A stretch of DNA of 64,000 nucleotides from Lentisphaera marina (lineage in GTDB: Bacteria; Verrucomicrobiota; Lentisphaeria; Lentisphaerales; Lentisphaeraceae), in contig NZ_JAQZZL010000001.1 of NCBI RefSeq assembly GCF_028745505.1, forward strand, positions 2,167,818 to 2,231,817, read 5' to 3'. The position numbers and the translations under genes are program-made. Below are positions 62,328 to 64,000 of the stretch, piece after piece. Position 1 is the first letter of the stretch; each line of letters opens with the position of its first letter. The notes below the pieces were generated by a model. It was not told the origin of the DNA. It saw only the letters and a program-made list of their open reading frames with translations, and did no database searches.

Positions 62328-62425
62328 CTTTTAAAGTTAGAAGATCGCTTCGCTGCAGATCGTTTGCAAAGCTCACTGCAGATCGCTCATTTCATTCGCT
62401 GAAGACTCAAGATTATCAATTGAAC

Positions 62426-63097
62426 TTAGTAGTCTATTAACGTACCGGCTTCCAACCAGCCGCTTCGAAAGCGCAATTGACTGAGTGAACCAATTCTAAG
62501 TGGGGCCACATGGCCATCGAGAAACCATACATTACCCGCCTCATCGTGACGGGTATGAATTCTTGAATCAGACCCTTGATTCCTTGACCTATTCCATTCA
62601 AAATTATGACTTTGGACTAAATCTCCACCTGAAGCCCTTGCGGAATCCGCATAAAAGAAATGCTCTGAACTCACTTCAACTTCATTTGAATTGAGCCATT
62701 TATTCTTAAGACCACCATCATCTGTATTATAATGCCCTGAACGAAGTGGAGCCTTATCCTGAACTACACCATAAACATTTAAAGCATTATCGATTTCATT
62801 CCAATTGGCCAAAGGTAGTGATGGGCAGGTAAAGGATTGTTCATTTATACTCGAAACATAGCCCATAGATCTCAATGGGTACACATACCAACCACCATTT
62901 AATTGAATGGTATACACGCCGTTATTATCTTCGGCATACATAACTGCGGCCATACCGAGCTGATGTAAATTTGATTTACACACAGCCGCTCGACTCTTTT
63001 CTCGAGAGCTCTTTAATGTCGGCGCCAAAAGGGAAGCAAGAATCCCAATAATGGCCACGACAACTAAAAGTTCAATTAAACTAAATTTCTTCTGCAT
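62426..63097 (-). CDS. prepilin-like protein with H-x9-DG tail (223 aa)
   Basis: N-terminal [20 protein letters not shown], core SSREKSRAAVCKSNLHQLGMAA, SEHFFYADSARASGG, RHDEAGNVWFLDGHVAPLR and SGWLEAGTLIDY. About 80% identical by eye to the next gene; differences cluster at residues ~55-75 and 130-170. Confidence 0.83.
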   Translation of the reverse strand: MQKKFSLIELLVVVAIIGILASLLAPTLKSSREKSRAAVCKSNLHQLGMAAVMYAEDNNGVYTIQLNGGWYVYPLRSMGYVSSINEQSFTCPSLPLANWNEIDNALNVYGVVQDKAPLRSGHYNTDDGGLKNKWLNSNEVEVSSEHFFYADSARASGGDLVQSHNFEWNRSRNQGSDSRIHTRHDEAGNVWFLDGHVAPLRIGSLSQLRFRSGWLEAGTLIDY

Positions 63098-63366
63098 AGA
63101 GCTAACCTTATGATCTACTTTTAATTAAGATTGTGTTGAAAATCAAGTAAATGACAAATTTCACAAAAAAATGATAAAAACACACATTTTATTTATTTTA
63201 TACACTTATGTATTTCATAAAAGATAGCTCATGGAGAACTTATTCCGCATTGGAATGCGGGGCTCCCACTTTTAAAGTTAGAAGATCGCTTCGCTGCAGA
63301 TCGTTTGCAAAGCTCACTGCAGATCGCTCATTTCATTCGCTGCAGACTCAAGATTATCAATTGAAT
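63098..63366. repeat. intergenic block, second copy (see 62156-62425)
   Basis: Contains motif A (63129-63156), R1 palindrome (63244-63268) and R4 DNA in the same order as the first copy. Confidence 0.8.
63129..63156 (-). promoter_or_regulatory. promoter motif A upstream of pseudopilin 62426-63097
   Basis: Minus strand TGTCAT, 15 nt, CACAATC, 32 nt before the ATG. Confidence 0.5.
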
Positions 63367-64000
63367 TTAGTAGTCTATTAACGTACCGGCTTCCAACCAG
63401 CCGCTTTTAAAGCGCAATTGACTCAATGAACCAATTCTAAGTGGGGCCACATGACCGTCGAGAAACCATACATTACCCGCCTCATTGTGACGGGTATGAA
63501 TTCTTGCACTAGAAGCTTGACTCATTGATCTATTCCATAGAAAATTATAACTTTGTACTAAGCTTCCACCGTTAGCCCTAGCGGAATCGGCATAAAAGAA
63601 ATGCTCTGAACTCACTTTAACTTCATTTGAATCTAGCCATTTATTCTTAGGACCACCACTATTTACCTCATAATACCCTGAACGTACTGGTGCCTTGTCC
63701 TGGGCTACACCATAAACATTTAGAGCATTGTTAGTTACATTCCAATTGGCTAAAGGTAGTGATGGGCAGGTAAAGGATTTTTCATTAATACTCGAAACAT
63801 AGCCCATTGCAGTCAGTGGATACACATACCAGCCTCCATTAAATGAAATGGTATACAATCCCTCGTTATCATCAGCATACAGGCCTGCCGCCATGCCAAG
63901 CTGATGTAAATTTGATTTACACACAGCCGCTCGACTCTTTTCTCGAGAGCTCTTTAATGTCGGCGCCAAAAGAGATACCAGAATCCCAATAATGGCCACA
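63367..64000 (-). CDS. prepilin-like protein with H-x9-DG tail, 5' end outside the window
   Basis: The frame is open at the window edge in the middle of the prepilin signature ([11 protein letters not shown]), so the real start is about 15 codons beyond base 64000. Tail RHNEAGNVWFLDGHVAPLR and SGWLEAGTLIDY as in the neighbour. At least the third gene of a tandem array that continues out of the window. Confidence 0.83.
   Translation of the reverse strand, partial: VAIIGILVSLLAPTLKSSREKSRAAVCKSNLHQLGMAAGLYADDNEGLYTISFNGGWYVYPLTAMGYVSSINEKSFTCPSLPLANWNVTNNALNVYGVAQDKAPVRSGYYEVNSGGPKNKWLDSNEVKVSSEHFFYADSARANGGSLVQSYNFLWNRSMSQASSARIHTRHNEAGNVWFLDGHVAPLRIGSLSQLRFKSGWLEAGTLIDY

Larger units (their letters stand above)
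62156..62425. repeat. intergenic block repeated at 63098-63366 (about 270 bp)
   Basis: Both blocks contain, in the same order, motif A, a CACAAAAAAATGATAAAAACAC tract in similar form, the R1 palindrome and R4 DNA, and they are more than 90% identical by eye. The duplicated unit is one pseudopilin gene plus its spacer, about 942 bp. Confidence 0.8.

Overview
The window looks like chromosomal DNA of a marine Lentisphaerota bacterium (Lentisphaera-like, PVC group). The evidence is many formylglycine sulfatases, five DUF1552 plus planctomycete-type cytochrome (DUF1592/DUF1588/DUF1585) pairs, many prepilin-like proteins with an H-x9-DG tail motif, AT-rich DNA, and palindromic repeats in almost every long intergenic gap. 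This is inference from protein families; no rRNA or tRNA gene was seen.

Layout. 1-700: debris of secreted sulfatase-type genes. 14076-1113 (minus strand): one long probable operon with a DUF1592 cytochrome, DUF1552 protein, PQQ-type dehydrogenase fused to a dihaem domain, TIM-barrel protein, sulfatase, propeller protein, sulfatase-tail ORF, SGNH esterase, secreted protein and a sulfatase with an in-frame stop. 18276-14246: a second DUF1552/DUF1592 pair. 18972-25709: a defence-type block with DUF3037, a HipA-like kinase and type I restriction-modification genes hsdR, hsdS and hsdM. 26065-39073: esterases, pseudopilins, an ECF sigma/anti-sigma pair and three sulfatases. 39078-43747: third pair plus an EF-hand protein. 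44246-45824: two pseudopilins. 46195-49627: two inverted, nearly identical IS110 elements inserted into REP-like palindromes. 49636-54959: fourth pair, its DUF1552 gene split by a DDE-transposase IS. 55252-60569: fifth pair with an EF-hand protein and a leading pseudopilin. 61499-64000: a tandem pseudopilin array.

How it fits together. Sulfatases, SASA/SGNH esterases, the PQQ-type dehydrogenase and ConA-like secreted proteins suggest breakdown of sulfated, acylated polysaccharide in the periplasm or outside the cell. The Tat-exported DUF1552 and dihaem DUF1592 proteins are co-transcribed in pairs and may form a periplasmic redox module. Two recurring two-block promoter-like motifs link these genes. 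Motif A (TGTCAT, 14-15 nt, then an AT-rich -10) precedes four of the five cytochrome operons, six pseudopilins and one or two sulfatases. Motif B (TAAGATC, 11 nt, GTACAAT) precedes the ECF sigma gene itself and four other transcription units.

The most striking system is the IS110 pair. From the bases one can read a complete candidate bridge RNA whose target guides match the REP-like palindrome in which both copies sit, donor guides that match the element's own ends, a 2-bp CC core, and a sigma70-like promoter that would form only in the circular intermediate.
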